Shown: positions 52,038-60,354 of the stretch, piece after piece
Layout: each line of letters begins with the position of its first letter
How positions within the stretch are numbered: position 1 is the first letter of the stretch
Assembly: GCA_034670145.1 (NCBI GenBank)
Contig: JAXMOA010000008.1
Span: 124,001-188,000 of the forward strand
DNA: 64,000 bases
Direction of reading: 5' to 3'
DNA from: HXMU1420-2 sp034670145
GTDB taxonomy: Bacteria; Pseudomonadota; Alphaproteobacteria; Rhodobacterales; Rhodobacteraceae
The notes under the pieces: model-generated
What the model was told of the DNA's origin: nothing
Databases searched by the model: none
Seen by the model: the letters and a program-made list of their open reading frames with translations, nothing else
Program-made: the position numbers and the translations under genes

Positions 52038-53666
52038 CTAAACGCGCATTCGTGGAACGTCGAACGGATCGAGGTGCATGTCGATCACCAGTGGGCCGGA
52101 TCGTTTTTCGAGCGCCTCGGCAACTGCACCTAAATCTTCGGGAGTTTGCAGATCCACGCCTTGCGCGCCCAAACTCTGCGCAACGCTTGCAAAAGAGGGC
52201 CAGTCAAATGTGCTGGCAACCGGATCCATCTTTTTATCGAGCAGTTGAATATGCTCGGCGCCGTAGGCGGCATCGTTGCAAATGACAACGACAAGATCCA
52301 AACCCAAACGGACCGCAGTGTTTAGCTCGGTAAGCCCACCCATCATAAAGCCGCCGTCTCCGGTAAAAATCACGACAGGTTTGTCTGGCTTTGCAGCGCT
52401 TGCGCCAATGGCGGCCTGAAGCCCTAATCCAATCGAGCCAAAGTTTGTAGTGTCCAGAAAAGCTCGGGGCTTTTCCACGTCAACACGGCACCATACCTCG
52501 GTCATGAAGCGGCCGCCATCGGTCACAAGGATACGGTCCTTTGGAAGCCTTTCGTTGAGCCATTCGAGGGTCTCAACATAGTTTATGGTGTTCTCTGGTC
52601 GCTCTTTGCTTTGCGGCGTGTCGTGCTTGCGCAACGTCATTGAGTCTAATTCGCGCGTGAAGCCGCTGGGCGCTATTTCTGCTTCATTCAGCCAATAGAG
52701 AATATTGTCTGCCGTCAGCGCGGCATCTGCAATCAGAGCGGCGTTTGGATGGACGGTTTTGCCAATGGCGGAGGCATCCGTGTCAATCTGGACGATGCGC
52801 TTATCCTTGAACAGTTTGCCGTGATCTGTAGTCCACTCGGTCAGGCTTGCGCCGAATGCGACAATGCAATCTGCCTTGTCGATGGCGTCATAGCCTGTGG
52901 GTGTACTCAGCGTGCCGCAAAGATCAATGCAATACGGATGCTCGGCAAAGAGCCCTTTTGCTTTTAGTGTGGTGGCCAAGGGCGCTTCCAATCGATCTGC
53001 CAGCCGCATCAAAGCGGTGCCCGCGTCAAGTGCGCCGCCTCCGGCCAAAAGCAGGGGGCGCTTTGCAGAAGCGATCATTCCGATTGCTTCATCCAGCACG
53101 TCGCCCTCTGGGGCATAGGCGGGGGTTTCAAAAACAGGATGGATGGTTTTCTTGTAATCAACCTCTTGCCACATGAACTCCGCCGGCATGTTGAACAGGA
53201 TCGGGCGACGTTCAGCGCGCGCACGGTAAAGCGCGCGCGCCAGGTCTTCCAGCGCAGTTGCCGCTGACCGCATCTGCTCAAAACCCGCCCCGCACAGCGT
53301 TGCCACAGCGCGCTGATCGGTGTTTTGAAGATGGTTTGGATTCTCCCCAGGTGTATCTCCCGCCATCAGCACAATACCAATTTTTGCGCGTGCGGCGTCT
53401 GTTAATGCTGTCGTGCAATTGGTGACCGCTGGACCATGGGTTACGGTTGCAACGCCAACCTTGCCTGTCACCCGAGCATACCCATGCGCCATGAGCACTG
53501 CGCTGCCTTCGTGAACCGCAGGGACAAAGCGCGTGCCGGTTTGTTGGCGATAACTGTCCACCATGAAGAGATTGGCATCTCCCATGAGCCCGAAAAGTGT
53601 ATCGACACCATTGTCGATCAGGCAGCTTGAAAGTCCTTCAAAGAGTTTCGTTTTCATGGCCTGCAT
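52038..53666 (-). CDS. Thiamine-diphosphate-dependent enzyme, acetolactate-synthase-like
   Basis: A 542-residue ThDP enzyme in three domains: N-terminal pyrimidine domain with catalytic Glu in VPAVHEGSAVLMAHGYAR, a central domain, and a C-terminal PP domain with GDGGFMMGGLTELNTAVR and ICNDAAYG as the GDG-N metal motif. It matches acetolactate synthase/benzoylformate decarboxylase-type enzymes used in catabolism; the substrate is not clear. ATG 53666 follows AAGGAG by 8 bases. The divergent Lrp/AsnC gene 146 bases away is the likely regulator, suggesting an amino-acid-derived substrate. Confidence 0.87.
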   Translation of the reverse strand: MQAMKTKLFEGLSSCLIDNGVDTLFGLMGDANLFMVDSYRQQTGTRFVPAVHEGSAVLMAHGYARVTGKVGVATVTHGPAVTNCTTALTDAARAKIGIVLMAGDTPGENPNHLQNTDQRAVATLCGAGFEQMRSAATALEDLARALYRARAERRPILFNMPAEFMWQEVDYKKTIHPVFETPAYAPEGDVLDEAIGMIASAKRPLLLAGGGALDAGTALMRLADRLEAPLATTLKAKGLFAEHPYCIDLCGTLSTPTGYDAIDKADCIVAFGASLTEWTTDHGKLFKDKRIVQIDTDASAIGKTVHPNAALIADAALTADNILYWLNEAEIAPSGFTRELDSMTLRKHDTPQSKERPENTINYVETLEWLNERLPKDRILVTDGGRFMTEVWCRVDVEKPRAFLDTTNFGSIGLGLQAAIGASAAKPDKPVVIFTGDGGFMMGGLTELNTAVRLGLDLVVVICNDAAYGAEHIQLLDKKMDPVASTFDWPSFASVAQSLGAQGVDLQTPEDLGAVAEALEKRSGPLVIDMHLDPFDVPRMRV

Positions 53667-53719
53667 CGCTATGCTCCTTACGCTACGTGGTGCGATGCTA
53701 TGCGAGAAGCGCCTCACGA

Positions 53720-53775
53720 AATGCGCATTCGTTTGATCTATGATGAACCTATTTGCATTTTCGTGCATAATATCT
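53720..53775. promoter_or_regulatory. Putative Lrp/AsnC operators between divergent genes
   Basis: The 146-base gap is AT-rich and has AATGCGCATT (perfect 10-bp dyad, 53720-53729) and a TGCATTTTCGTGCA element near 53754-53767. Both are of the loose-dyad type used by Lrp-family regulators. They lie between the thiamine-diphosphate enzyme and the regulator gene, as expected for control of both. Confidence 0.4.
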
Positions 53776-53812
53776 CACAACTTCACATGAAACGTGCAAT
53801 TCGATGTGACTT

Positions 53813-54292
53813 ATGATCGCCAAACCTCTTGATTCTTACGATGTGCGCATCTTGAACGCACTCCAACGTGATGGGTCACTTGGGAACATTGACCTTGCTG
53901 AAATCGTGCACCTCTCAGCCTCTCAGTGTTCGCGCCGTCGTGCCGCACTTGAAACTGCAGGGGTCATTGAGTGCTACCGGGCCTGTTTGAACGCCAATGC
54001 GCTCGGCCTGAAGCTGCACGCCATCGTGCGGCTGAATATGCGGCATCACGATCAGACGTCGGACGAGAAACTTTCCAAGTGGCTAGGGTCTCAGCAGGAA
54101 ATTCAATCCGCTTTTTCGATATCGGGTGATGCGGACTACATTTTGACAGTGCGCGTGGAGGACCTTGAGGCGTTTTCGCGCTTTATCCACGACAAGCTCT
54201 TGCGCCAGCCAGAAATTGAGCAAGTGCGTTCAGAATTTGTGTTGAAAACGCTCAAGGATACGCCAGCGCTTCAAGTCACAACTGCGATGTAA
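53813..54292 (+). CDS. Lrp/AsnC-family transcriptional regulator
   Basis: A 159-residue regulator with an N-terminal HTH (ILNALQRDGSLGNIDLAEIV and SASQCSRRRAALETAGVI) and a C-terminal RAM domain (FSISGDADYILTVRVEDLEAF) that binds an effector, usually an amino acid. Length is standard. It is transcribed away from the thiamine-diphosphate enzyme and most likely regulates it and itself. Confidence 0.9.
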   Translation: MIAKPLDSYDVRILNALQRDGSLGNIDLAEIVHLSASQCSRRRAALETAGVIECYRACLNANALGLKLHAIVRLNMRHHDQTSDEKLSKWLGSQQEIQSAFSISGDADYILTVRVEDLEAFSRFIHDKLLRQPEIEQVRSEFVLKTLKDTPALQVTTAM

Positions 54293-54309
54293 GGTGCACG
54301 GCGCCTTTT
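54291..54309 (+). terminator. Short terminator after the Lrp-type gene
   Basis: AAGGTGC pairs with GCGCCTT (one G-U) around ACG and is followed by TT, overlapping the stop codon. The stem is short and the T-run limited, so this is a modest call. Confidence 0.45.
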
Positions 54310-54630
54310 GAAAACAAGCGGTCATTCCTCCGCACAACACCAACAGCAGCTTTGTCCGCAACTGGCTCATAGCCGCATTTTTCGCCAGTTTCCGCTTTTG
54401 GGTCAAAGCGGCTGGTCAGACGGTGCCGTTTTCGGTCCAGAGCCTAAACCCTTTTGCGGTGCAGGTTTTCCGGGACGATCGCTCTGGAAGAAACGCTCGG
54501 GGCGGGCGGGTCGCTTAGGCGGTGCCAAAGCGGCGATACTTCAAAGCCTTCTTGAATTGGGCGGTGAGTGTGGCAACGTGGCGGTCAATCCGCGCCTCTG
54601 ACGCGGTCCTTTGGTCATGGAAGCCCTGAT
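54310..54630. repeat. Gene-free region with right repeat copy and a possible gene remnant
   Basis: At about 54349-54410 the sequence repeats the left copy seen at 51891. Further on, the minus strand reads a short frame ending RHVATLTAQFKKALKYRRFG plus TA and a stop at 54515-54517, preceded by SNQGFHDQRTASEARID. This looks like the conserved tail of a larger protein with no body, but I cannot name it. No promoter or complete gene is visible. Confidence 0.35.
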
Positions 54631-55047
54631 TTGACACATACCCGCATTCGCCCCTTCAATACGTCAGATACATACCCCGAGCAAAATCTGGACAATGATC
54701 TGTGCCAGGCCGTTGTCACCCATGGTGGCAAGACGGTCTGGATGCGCGGGCAATGTCCGCAAAACCTGGAAGATGCGCGCAACATCGACAGTCACGATCC
54801 GGTGGAGCAGACCCATAAGGTGATGCAGAACATTCGCCAATTGATCGAGGAAGCCGGGGGCCAGATGGAGCATTTGGTCAAGGTGGTGGTGTATATCACC
54901 GATGTCCGCCACCGCGAGGCGGTGTATCGGACGATGGGCAGCTACATCAAAGGTGTGCATCCGGTGTCGACCGGATTGGTTGTGCAGGCGTTGGCGCGGC
55001 CAGAGTGGCTGGTCGAGATTGACGCGACGGCGGTGATCCCGGAATGA
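54631..55047 (+). CDS. RidA/YjgF-family protein
   Basis: A 138-residue protein with the RidA fold (RIRPFNTSDTYPEQNLDNDL; QNIRQLIEEAGGQMEHLVKV; VVYITDVRHREAVYRTM). The arginine needed for imine deamination in true RidA falls in a HPVSTGLVV segment and appears to be missing, so it probably belongs to another Rid subgroup with a different activity. The start is TTG at 54631 with GGAAG ahead; no ATG fits. It overlaps the DUF1028 gene by 4 bases, a common pairing. Confidence 0.85.
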   Translation: MTHTRIRPFNTSDTYPEQNLDNDLCQAVVTHGGKTVWMRGQCPQNLEDARNIDSHDPVEQTHKVMQNIRQLIEEAGGQMEHLVKVVVYITDVRHREAVYRTMGSYIKGVHPVSTGLVVQALARPEWLVEIDATAVIPE

Positions 55048-55718
55048 CGTTTTCATTGGTGGCGCGTTGCGCGCAGACGGGCATGTTTGGCATTGCGATT
55101 TCGTCTTCCTCGCCGGCGGTTGCGGCCCGGTGTTCCTATACCCGTGCCGGGGTGGGGGCGGTGGCCAGTCAGAACATCACCGATCCGACGCTGGGCCCTT
55201 TGGCGCTGGATTACATGGGCGAGGGGATGAGCGCGGCGCAGGCGGTGGCGCGGGTGCGCGACGAGGGCCGTTTCATCGAATACCGTCAGGTCATGGCGAT
55301 TGACGGGGAGGGACGGACGGGGATCCACTCGGGCCCGAATTCCTTGGGGATATGGACTGACGCGGCGGGTGTGGATGTCCATGCGGCGGGCAATTTGCTG
55401 GCCAATGCGGATGTGCCTGCGGCGATTGTGGCCGGGTTCGAGGCGGCGACGGGCCATTTGGGGGATCGTTTGATTGCCGCCATGCGGGCGGGTCTGGCCG
55501 CCGGAGGCGAGGCGGGGCCGGTGCATTCGGCGGGTCTGCAACTATGCGATCAGGTGCCCTGGCCGGTTGCGGATCTGCGCTGTGACTGGAGCGAGTCCTG
55601 TCCGATCGAGGCGATTGCCACGGCCTGGGAGGTGTATAAGCCACAGCTGGAGGCCTATGTGCAGCGGGCGTTGGACCCGCGCGAGGCGCCCTCTTACGGG
55701 GTGCCCGGGGATGAATAG
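55044..55718 (+). CDS. DUF1028 protein (Ntn-hydrolase-like)
   Basis: A 224-residue protein matching DUF1028: TFSLVARCAQTGMFGIAISS, then GVGAVASQNITDP and HAAGNLLAN. The fold is predicted to be that of Ntn hydrolases; the substrate is unknown. Coupling by ATGA overlap to a Rid protein suggests work on the same nitrogen compound. ATG 55044. Confidence 0.88.
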   Translation: MTFSLVARCAQTGMFGIAISSSSPAVAARCSYTRAGVGAVASQNITDPTLGPLALDYMGEGMSAAQAVARVRDEGRFIEYRQVMAIDGEGRTGIHSGPNSLGIWTDAAGVDVHAAGNLLANADVPAAIVAGFEAATGHLGDRLIAAMRAGLAAGGEAGPVHSAGLQLCDQVPWPVADLRCDWSESCPIEAIATAWEVYKPQLEAYVQRALDPREAPSYGVPGDE

Positions 55719-55800
55719 GCGGGGGCGCCTGCGGTGGCGGATGGATAGAGATGTGAACGGGGCGGGTTGAAAGCCTGCGGGTTGAGGGGCATCAGGTCTT

Positions 55801-56736
55801 ATGCCGTTGCGTTTTACGTTCAGACAGTTGGAGTATCTGGTTGCCGTTGGCGATGCCGGGACCATTGCCTTGGCGGCGCAGCGGTTGAATGTGTCGTCGC
55901 CGTCGATCTCGGCGGCGATCAGCCAGTTGGAGGCAGAGTTCGGCATCCAGCTGTTTGTGCGCCATCACGCGCAGGGCCTGTCTCTGACGCCGGGTGGCCG
56001 GCGGGTGTTCAACGAGGGCAAGCGTATTCTGGACAGCGCGGCGGCGTTGAACGATCTGGCCAGCGATATCACCGGCAAGGCGCGCGGGCCGATTTCGGTG
56101 GGCGCTCTGGCGACTTTGGCGCCATTGGTCAGCGCCTCGGTGCGGCGGTCTTTCGAGGCGGCCTTCGAGGATGCAGCCGTGACCCTGCGGGCGGGCGACC
56201 AGGTGGAGTTGCTGCAAATGCTGGGTCGGGCCGAGATTGATGTGGCGATTACCTATGATCTGGATATCCCCAAGGGGATCCTGTTTGAACCTCTGGCCCA
56301 ATTGCCACCCTATGTGATGCTGCCTGCGGCCCATGCCTTTGCCGGTCGCGCGGCGCTGTCGCTGGCGGATCTGGAGGGGCAACCGATGATCCTTTTGGAT
56401 ATGCCGATGAGCCGGGAATATTTTCTGTCGATGTTTCAGGCGGCGGGGCTGCGTCCGAATGTGGCAGAGCGCACCCCGGATCTGGCGGTGGCGCGCAGTC
56501 TGGTGGCCAATGGATTCGGGTTTGGGTTGATCAACATCAGCCCGACCACCAACCTGGCGCCAGACGGAGAGCCTTTGGTGTTTCTGCCTTTGACGGATGC
56601 GGTGCGTCCTATGGTGCTGGGTCTGGCGACCAAACGCGCGGATCACCGTTCGGGCATTGTCACGGCGTTTTTCGCGCATATGCGCGAGCGGGTGGCGGAC
56701 AATCAACTGCCCGGGGTTGGCGAGGGGCGGCGATAG
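55801..56736 (+). CDS. LysR-family transcriptional regulator
   Basis: A 311-residue regulator with an N-terminal winged HTH (TFRQLEYLVAVGDAGTIALA, AQRLNVSSPSISAAISQLE) and a LysR effector-binding domain (ISVGALATLAPLVSA; GRAEIDVAITYDL). It lies 82 bases after the DUF1028 gene on the same strand, so it may be read with it rather than divergently as most LysR genes are. The effector is unknown. Confidence 0.9.
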   Translation: MPLRFTFRQLEYLVAVGDAGTIALAAQRLNVSSPSISAAISQLEAEFGIQLFVRHHAQGLSLTPGGRRVFNEGKRILDSAAALNDLASDITGKARGPISVGALATLAPLVSASVRRSFEAAFEDAAVTLRAGDQVELLQMLGRAEIDVAITYDLDIPKGILFEPLAQLPPYVMLPAAHAFAGRAALSLADLEGQPMILLDMPMSREYFLSMFQAAGLRPNVAERTPDLAVARSLVANGFGFGLINISPTTNLAPDGEPLVFLPLTDAVRPMVLGLATKRADHRSGIVTAFFAHMRERVADNQLPGVGEGRR

Positions 56737-56849
56737 CCGGTCTGTTTTGCTGGGCTGGCGGTTTTTCATCAGTGCATTGCCGAAATGCGACAAAATCGTT
56801 ACGAGGGCCGATCTGGCCCTTCTTGTCCTTTGACCTACGGATCTTGCGC

Positions 56850-57539
56850 GTGAGTTTACGAAAATCAATTGCTGACAGTGCCTGGCTGAACCGCGGCGTG
56901 GAGGCGATTGTGGCGGGGTGGATCCGCTTTGCCTATGGCACGTCGCGCTGGGAGCGGATCGGCTTTGCCCCGCTGGATCAGCTGTTGGAACAGGGCGAAC
57001 CGGCGATTGTGGTGCTGTGGCATCAGCGGCTGATGATGGCGCCCTATCTGTTTGAACCAGAACGCGGGCCGATCTGTACGTTGACCTCGACCGGACGGGC
57101 CGGGCGGATGGCCGGGCAGGTGGTGGCGCGGTTCGGTTTGGGCACGCTGGCGATGAAATCGCATGATCGCAATCTGGCTTTGACGCGGCAGGTTTTGTCC
57201 AGGGTGAAATCCGGCTGCTCGGTCGGGATTGCGGCGGATGGGCCACGGGGCCCGGCGCGGGTGGCGGCCGGGGCGCCTGTGGCCTGGGCGCGGGCCTCGG
57301 GCAAGCGGGTGTTTGTGGTCAGCTTCTCGGCGCGCAAGGTGTGGGAGTGCGGCACATGGGACCGGATGTGGATGCCGGTGCCGTTCACGCGGGGCTGTTT
57401 GATGTGCCGGGAGTGGGATGTGACCATCCCGCGCAGTGCGGATGCGCAGACCAGCGAGCAGTATCGTGTGCTGTTGCAGCAGGCGCTGGAGGATGTGACA
57501 AAGGCGTCTGACCAGCAGGCCGGGCGCTGCGCCGGTTGA
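56850..57539 (+). CDS. DUF374 lysophospholipid acyltransferase-family protein
   Basis: A 229-residue protein with VVLWHQRLMMAPYLF, LTSTGRAGRMAGQVVARFG and GIAADGPRGPARVAAGAPVA. The DGPRGP box marks DUF374, a branch of the LPLAT acyltransferase fold, some of whose members acylate lipid A or a sugar-lipid. GTG at 56850 is taken as the start. It is the first gene of a lipid-type cluster with an acyl-AMP ligase, carrier protein and methyltransferase, which supports acyl transfer as its role. Confidence 0.82.
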   Translation: MSLRKSIADSAWLNRGVEAIVAGWIRFAYGTSRWERIGFAPLDQLLEQGEPAIVVLWHQRLMMAPYLFEPERGPICTLTSTGRAGRMAGQVVARFGLGTLAMKSHDRNLALTRQVLSRVKSGCSVGIAADGPRGPARVAAGAPVAWARASGKRVFVVSFSARKVWECGTWDRMWMPVPFTRGCLMCREWDVTIPRSADAQTSEQYRVLLQQALEDVTKASDQQAGRCAG

Positions 57540-57596
57540 AAACGCAGGCCGTTTCTGGCAGGGCTGTGGCCGCAGTAGCAGGAAAGGTGGCCCATC

Positions 57597-59117
57597 GTGA
57601 AGATCCTATGGCCGGACCAGTTTCAGTTTATCGGCAAGTCGCGTCCCGAGGGGCAGGCGGTGGATGCGGCTCAGATTGCCGGGCGGGCTGTGATGGTGGC
57701 AGAGGCCTTGCGGGCAGCCGGATGTGCCCCGGGCGAACGTATCGCCATGTGGGTCAGCGAGGGCGAAAATCAGCTGGCGGCGATGTTTGGCAGCTGGCTG
57801 GCGGGGGTCAGTTTCTGTGTCTTGCCGTCTTTTGCCGGGCGCTCGAACACGGAACGGTCGCAAAGCCGGGTGGATGATGTTCTGTCGGTTTTGCAGCCAC
57901 GTGTTTTGTTGAAGACCGCGGGCAGCACGTTGCCCGAAAGCCTGGACGGGCTGTTGTCGGTGGTAGAGATGCCTGCCGTTGACGCCGAGGTCCCCGCGGT
58001 GGATCCGGCGACGCTGCGGTTTGAGATGGCGGATGAGGATGTGGCGTTCATTCAGTTCACCTCGGGCAGCACCGGGGGGGCCAAGGGCGCTATGGTGCGG
58101 TTTGGGCAACTGATGGCCAATCTGACGGCGATTGCGGACCGGGTCGCGCTGGGACCGCGCGATTGCATGGTGAGCTGGGCACCGCTGTATCACGATATGG
58201 GATTGATGGCCGTGCTGCTGCCGCTGAGCCGTGGCGCGGATGTGGTCTTGATGGAAACGGACCATTTTGTGCGCCGTCCGATTGCCTGGCTGGAAGCGAT
58301 TTCGCGCCACAGGGGCACGGTGACGACCGCGCCTCCGACGGCGTTGAAACTGTTGACGCGTCGGGTGGCCAAGGATGTGGATCTGTCCAGCTGGCGCTAT
58401 GCCTGGATCGGAGGGGAAATGGTTTTTCCTTCGGTATTGGAGGGGTTTGAGGAAGTTTATTCATCTATGGGCTTAGCCGCTGGCGTGTTGCAGCCGACCT
58501 ATGGCATGGCCGAAACCGTCGTTGGGGTGTCTTGTGGTGAGCCGGGTGTGCCTTGGGTGGTTGCCGAGGGTTATGCCTCTTGCGGTCCGGTTCTGGACGG
58601 GTTTGAGCATCGCATCGTGGACGAGGATGGCACCCCGGTCGCCCCCGGCGCGCGCGGGTATCTGCATGTGCGCGGCCCGTCGGTGTTGCAGGGGTACCTG
58701 GGGCTGGAGCCTTTTGGTGCGCAGGCCTGGTATGACACGGGCGATGTGGCCTTTGAGGCGCAGGGGCGGCTGTTTATCACCGGGCGCGTCAAGGATGTTC
58801 TGAAACGCGGGGGCGAGATGTTCCCCGCGACCGTGGTCGAAGCGGTGGCAGAGGCGGCGCTGGAGCTGCGCACGGGGCGGGCGGCGGCCTTTGCGCATCC
58901 GCGTGCGGATCTGGGGCGCGAGGAACTGGTGGTTCTGGTAGAAAGCCGTCAGTGGAATGACGCTCAGGCCCGGGTTGTGGCCGGGGCGATTGCGCGGGAA
59001 TTGGGTTTGCAGGTGGATGTGATCCGGCCTGCGGAGGGGGGGCGGTTGCCTCGGACTTCGAGTGGAAAGATCATGCGCCAGTCAGCTGCGGCGCTTTATA
59101 AAGAAGGACAGATTTGA
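57597..59117 (+). CDS. Fatty-acyl-AMP ligase-like enzyme
   Basis: A 506-residue adenylating enzyme: FTSGSTGGAKGAMVRF (P-loop), SWAPLYHDMGLMAVLLP and YGMAETVVGVSCGEPG, which are more like FAALs than acyl-CoA ligases, and PRTSSGKIMRQS with the catalytic Lys near the C-terminus. It should activate a fatty acid as acyl-AMP and load it on the ACP encoded next, with which it overlaps by one base. It is shorter than many FAALs (about 580), so the insertion may be missing. The start is GTG 57597 with AAAGGTGG upstream. Confidence 0.86.
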   Translation: MKILWPDQFQFIGKSRPEGQAVDAAQIAGRAVMVAEALRAAGCAPGERIAMWVSEGENQLAAMFGSWLAGVSFCVLPSFAGRSNTERSQSRVDDVLSVLQPRVLLKTAGSTLPESLDGLLSVVEMPAVDAEVPAVDPATLRFEMADEDVAFIQFTSGSTGGAKGAMVRFGQLMANLTAIADRVALGPRDCMVSWAPLYHDMGLMAVLLPLSRGADVVLMETDHFVRRPIAWLEAISRHRGTVTTAPPTALKLLTRRVAKDVDLSSWRYAWIGGEMVFPSVLEGFEEVYSSMGLAAGVLQPTYGMAETVVGVSCGEPGVPWVVAEGYASCGPVLDGFEHRIVDEDGTPVAPGARGYLHVRGPSVLQGYLGLEPFGAQAWYDTGDVAFEAQGRLFITGRVKDVLKRGGEMFPATVVEAVAEAALELRTGRAAAFAHPRADLGREELVVLVESRQWNDAQARVVAGAIARELGLQVDVIRPAEGGRLPRTSSGKIMRQSAAALYKEGQI

Positions 59118-59377
59118 TGACTGACACCCCTTGGAGTGTTGAGCGCGTTGCCGCGATTTTGCGGACCCTGGCGCAAGAGGATGAGTTGCCACAGCATTTG
59201 CTGACGGCCGAGATCACAGCGGCGGATACGGTCGAGACGCTGGGGCTGGATTCAATCGGGGCGGTGGCGCTGATTGACCGGCTGGAAAGCGAGGCGGGCG
59301 TGCCGCTGCCGGATGACTTTCTGGATTTCAAGGACAGCGTGGCCGATATTGTCGCACGTTTGTCTGCGTTGAGCTGA
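59117..59377 (+). CDS. Acyl carrier protein
   Basis: An 86-residue carrier with TLGLDSIGAVALIDRLE; Ser46 of LDSIG is the phosphopantetheine site. It is separate from the housekeeping AcpP type and encoded directly after the acyl-AMP ligase (TGATG overlap), so it should take the acyl chain from that ligase. Upstream TTG at 59114 also in frame. Followed 15 bases on by the methyltransferase. Confidence 0.9.
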   Translation: MTDTPWSVERVAAILRTLAQEDELPQHLLTAEITAADTVETLGLDSIGAVALIDRLESEAGVPLPDDFLDFKDSVADIVARLSALS

Positions 59378-59392
59378 GCGGGAGCCTGAGAG

Positions 59393-60262
59393 ATGAGCGA
59401 TCTTGCGGATGATCCCAACTCTGGCGCTTCGCAAGAGGCGATCGAGTTTCATTATGACATGCCGGCCAGCTTTTTTGCGCAGTGGCTGGGGCAGAGCATG
59501 ACCTATACGGCGGCGCGGTTCATACGGGATGACATGACGCTGGACGAGGCGCAGCAGAACAAGATTGACTATCATCTGGATTCAGCGCGCGTGGGGCCCG
59601 GGCATCGGATGCTGGACATCGGGTGCGGCTGGGGCACTTTGCTGAAGGCTGGCGTCACACAGCGGGGGGCGGCCTCGGCGCTGGGGCTGACGCTGAGCCC
59701 GTTGCAGCAGGAATATATCACCGGTCTGGGATTGCCCGGGGTGAGTGCGCGGTTGCAGAGCTATGAGCATTTCGAGCCGGAGCATGAGTTTGATGCGATC
59801 ACCAGCGTCGGGGCGTTCGAGCATTTCGTAAAGCCCGGGCTGGAGCCTGCCGAGCGGCGCGCGACCTATTCGGATCTGTTTCGCCGGGTTGCGGCGTGGA
59901 TGGCGCGGGACGGGCAGTTTTCGCTGCAAACGATGACCTGGGGGGATGCGGGCCCGGTGGAGCGGGACATGAACCGCATTCACGAGATCTTTCCCGAGAG
60001 CGATTTGCCAGAGATCCACGAGGTAATCGAGGCGGCGCATCCGCATCTGGAACTGGTCTCGATGGAGAACCGGCCTCAGGATTATGAGCGCACTCTGGCG
60101 GCCTGGGCCAAAGGGCTGAAGGCGAACAAGGAAGCGGCGACAGCGATTGTCGGGCCGCAGAAGTACAAGTTTTACGAAGACAGCTGCATGGGTGGGTCGC
60201 TGTTGTATCGCCGGCGGCGGTTCTATTTGTGCCGTTTCGTGTTCCGGCGGCGGGGGCGTTAA
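59393..60262 (+). CDS. Cyclopropane-fatty-acid-synthase-like SAM methyltransferase
   Basis: A 289-residue enzyme with the CFA family opening (EFHYDMPASFFAQWLGQSM and TYTAARFI), then MLDIGCGWGTLLKAG as the SAM motif, and SVGAFEHFVKPGL. The C-terminal end is basic and aromatic (RRRRFYLCRFVFRRRGR). It should methylate or cyclopropanate an acyl chain, here perhaps while on the adjacent ACP. It is the last gene of the plus-strand cluster; a terminator follows. Confidence 0.85.
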   Translation: MSDLADDPNSGASQEAIEFHYDMPASFFAQWLGQSMTYTAARFIRDDMTLDEAQQNKIDYHLDSARVGPGHRMLDIGCGWGTLLKAGVTQRGAASALGLTLSPLQQEYITGLGLPGVSARLQSYEHFEPEHEFDAITSVGAFEHFVKPGLEPAERRATYSDLFRRVAAWMARDGQFSLQTMTWGDAGPVERDMNRIHEIFPESDLPEIHEVIEAAHPHLELVSMENRPQDYERTLAAWAKGLKANKEAATAIVGPQKYKFYEDSCMGGSLLYRRRRFYLCRFVFRRRGR

Positions 60263-60322
60263 GGCATCTTGCGCAAGACGTGAAGGACGGGCTGTTCATC
60301 GGGCCGCGACAGAGGATCAGGG

Positions 60323-60354
60323 TGCATCCGCCGGTTTGGGCGGGTGCATTTTTT
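60323..60354 (+). terminator. Rho-independent terminator after the lipid-type cluster
   Basis: TGCATCCGCC pairs with GGCGGGTGCA (one G-U) across a 6-base loop and is followed by TTTTTT. It ends the plus-strand operon and lies at the end of the convergent flippase gene. Confidence 0.85.
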
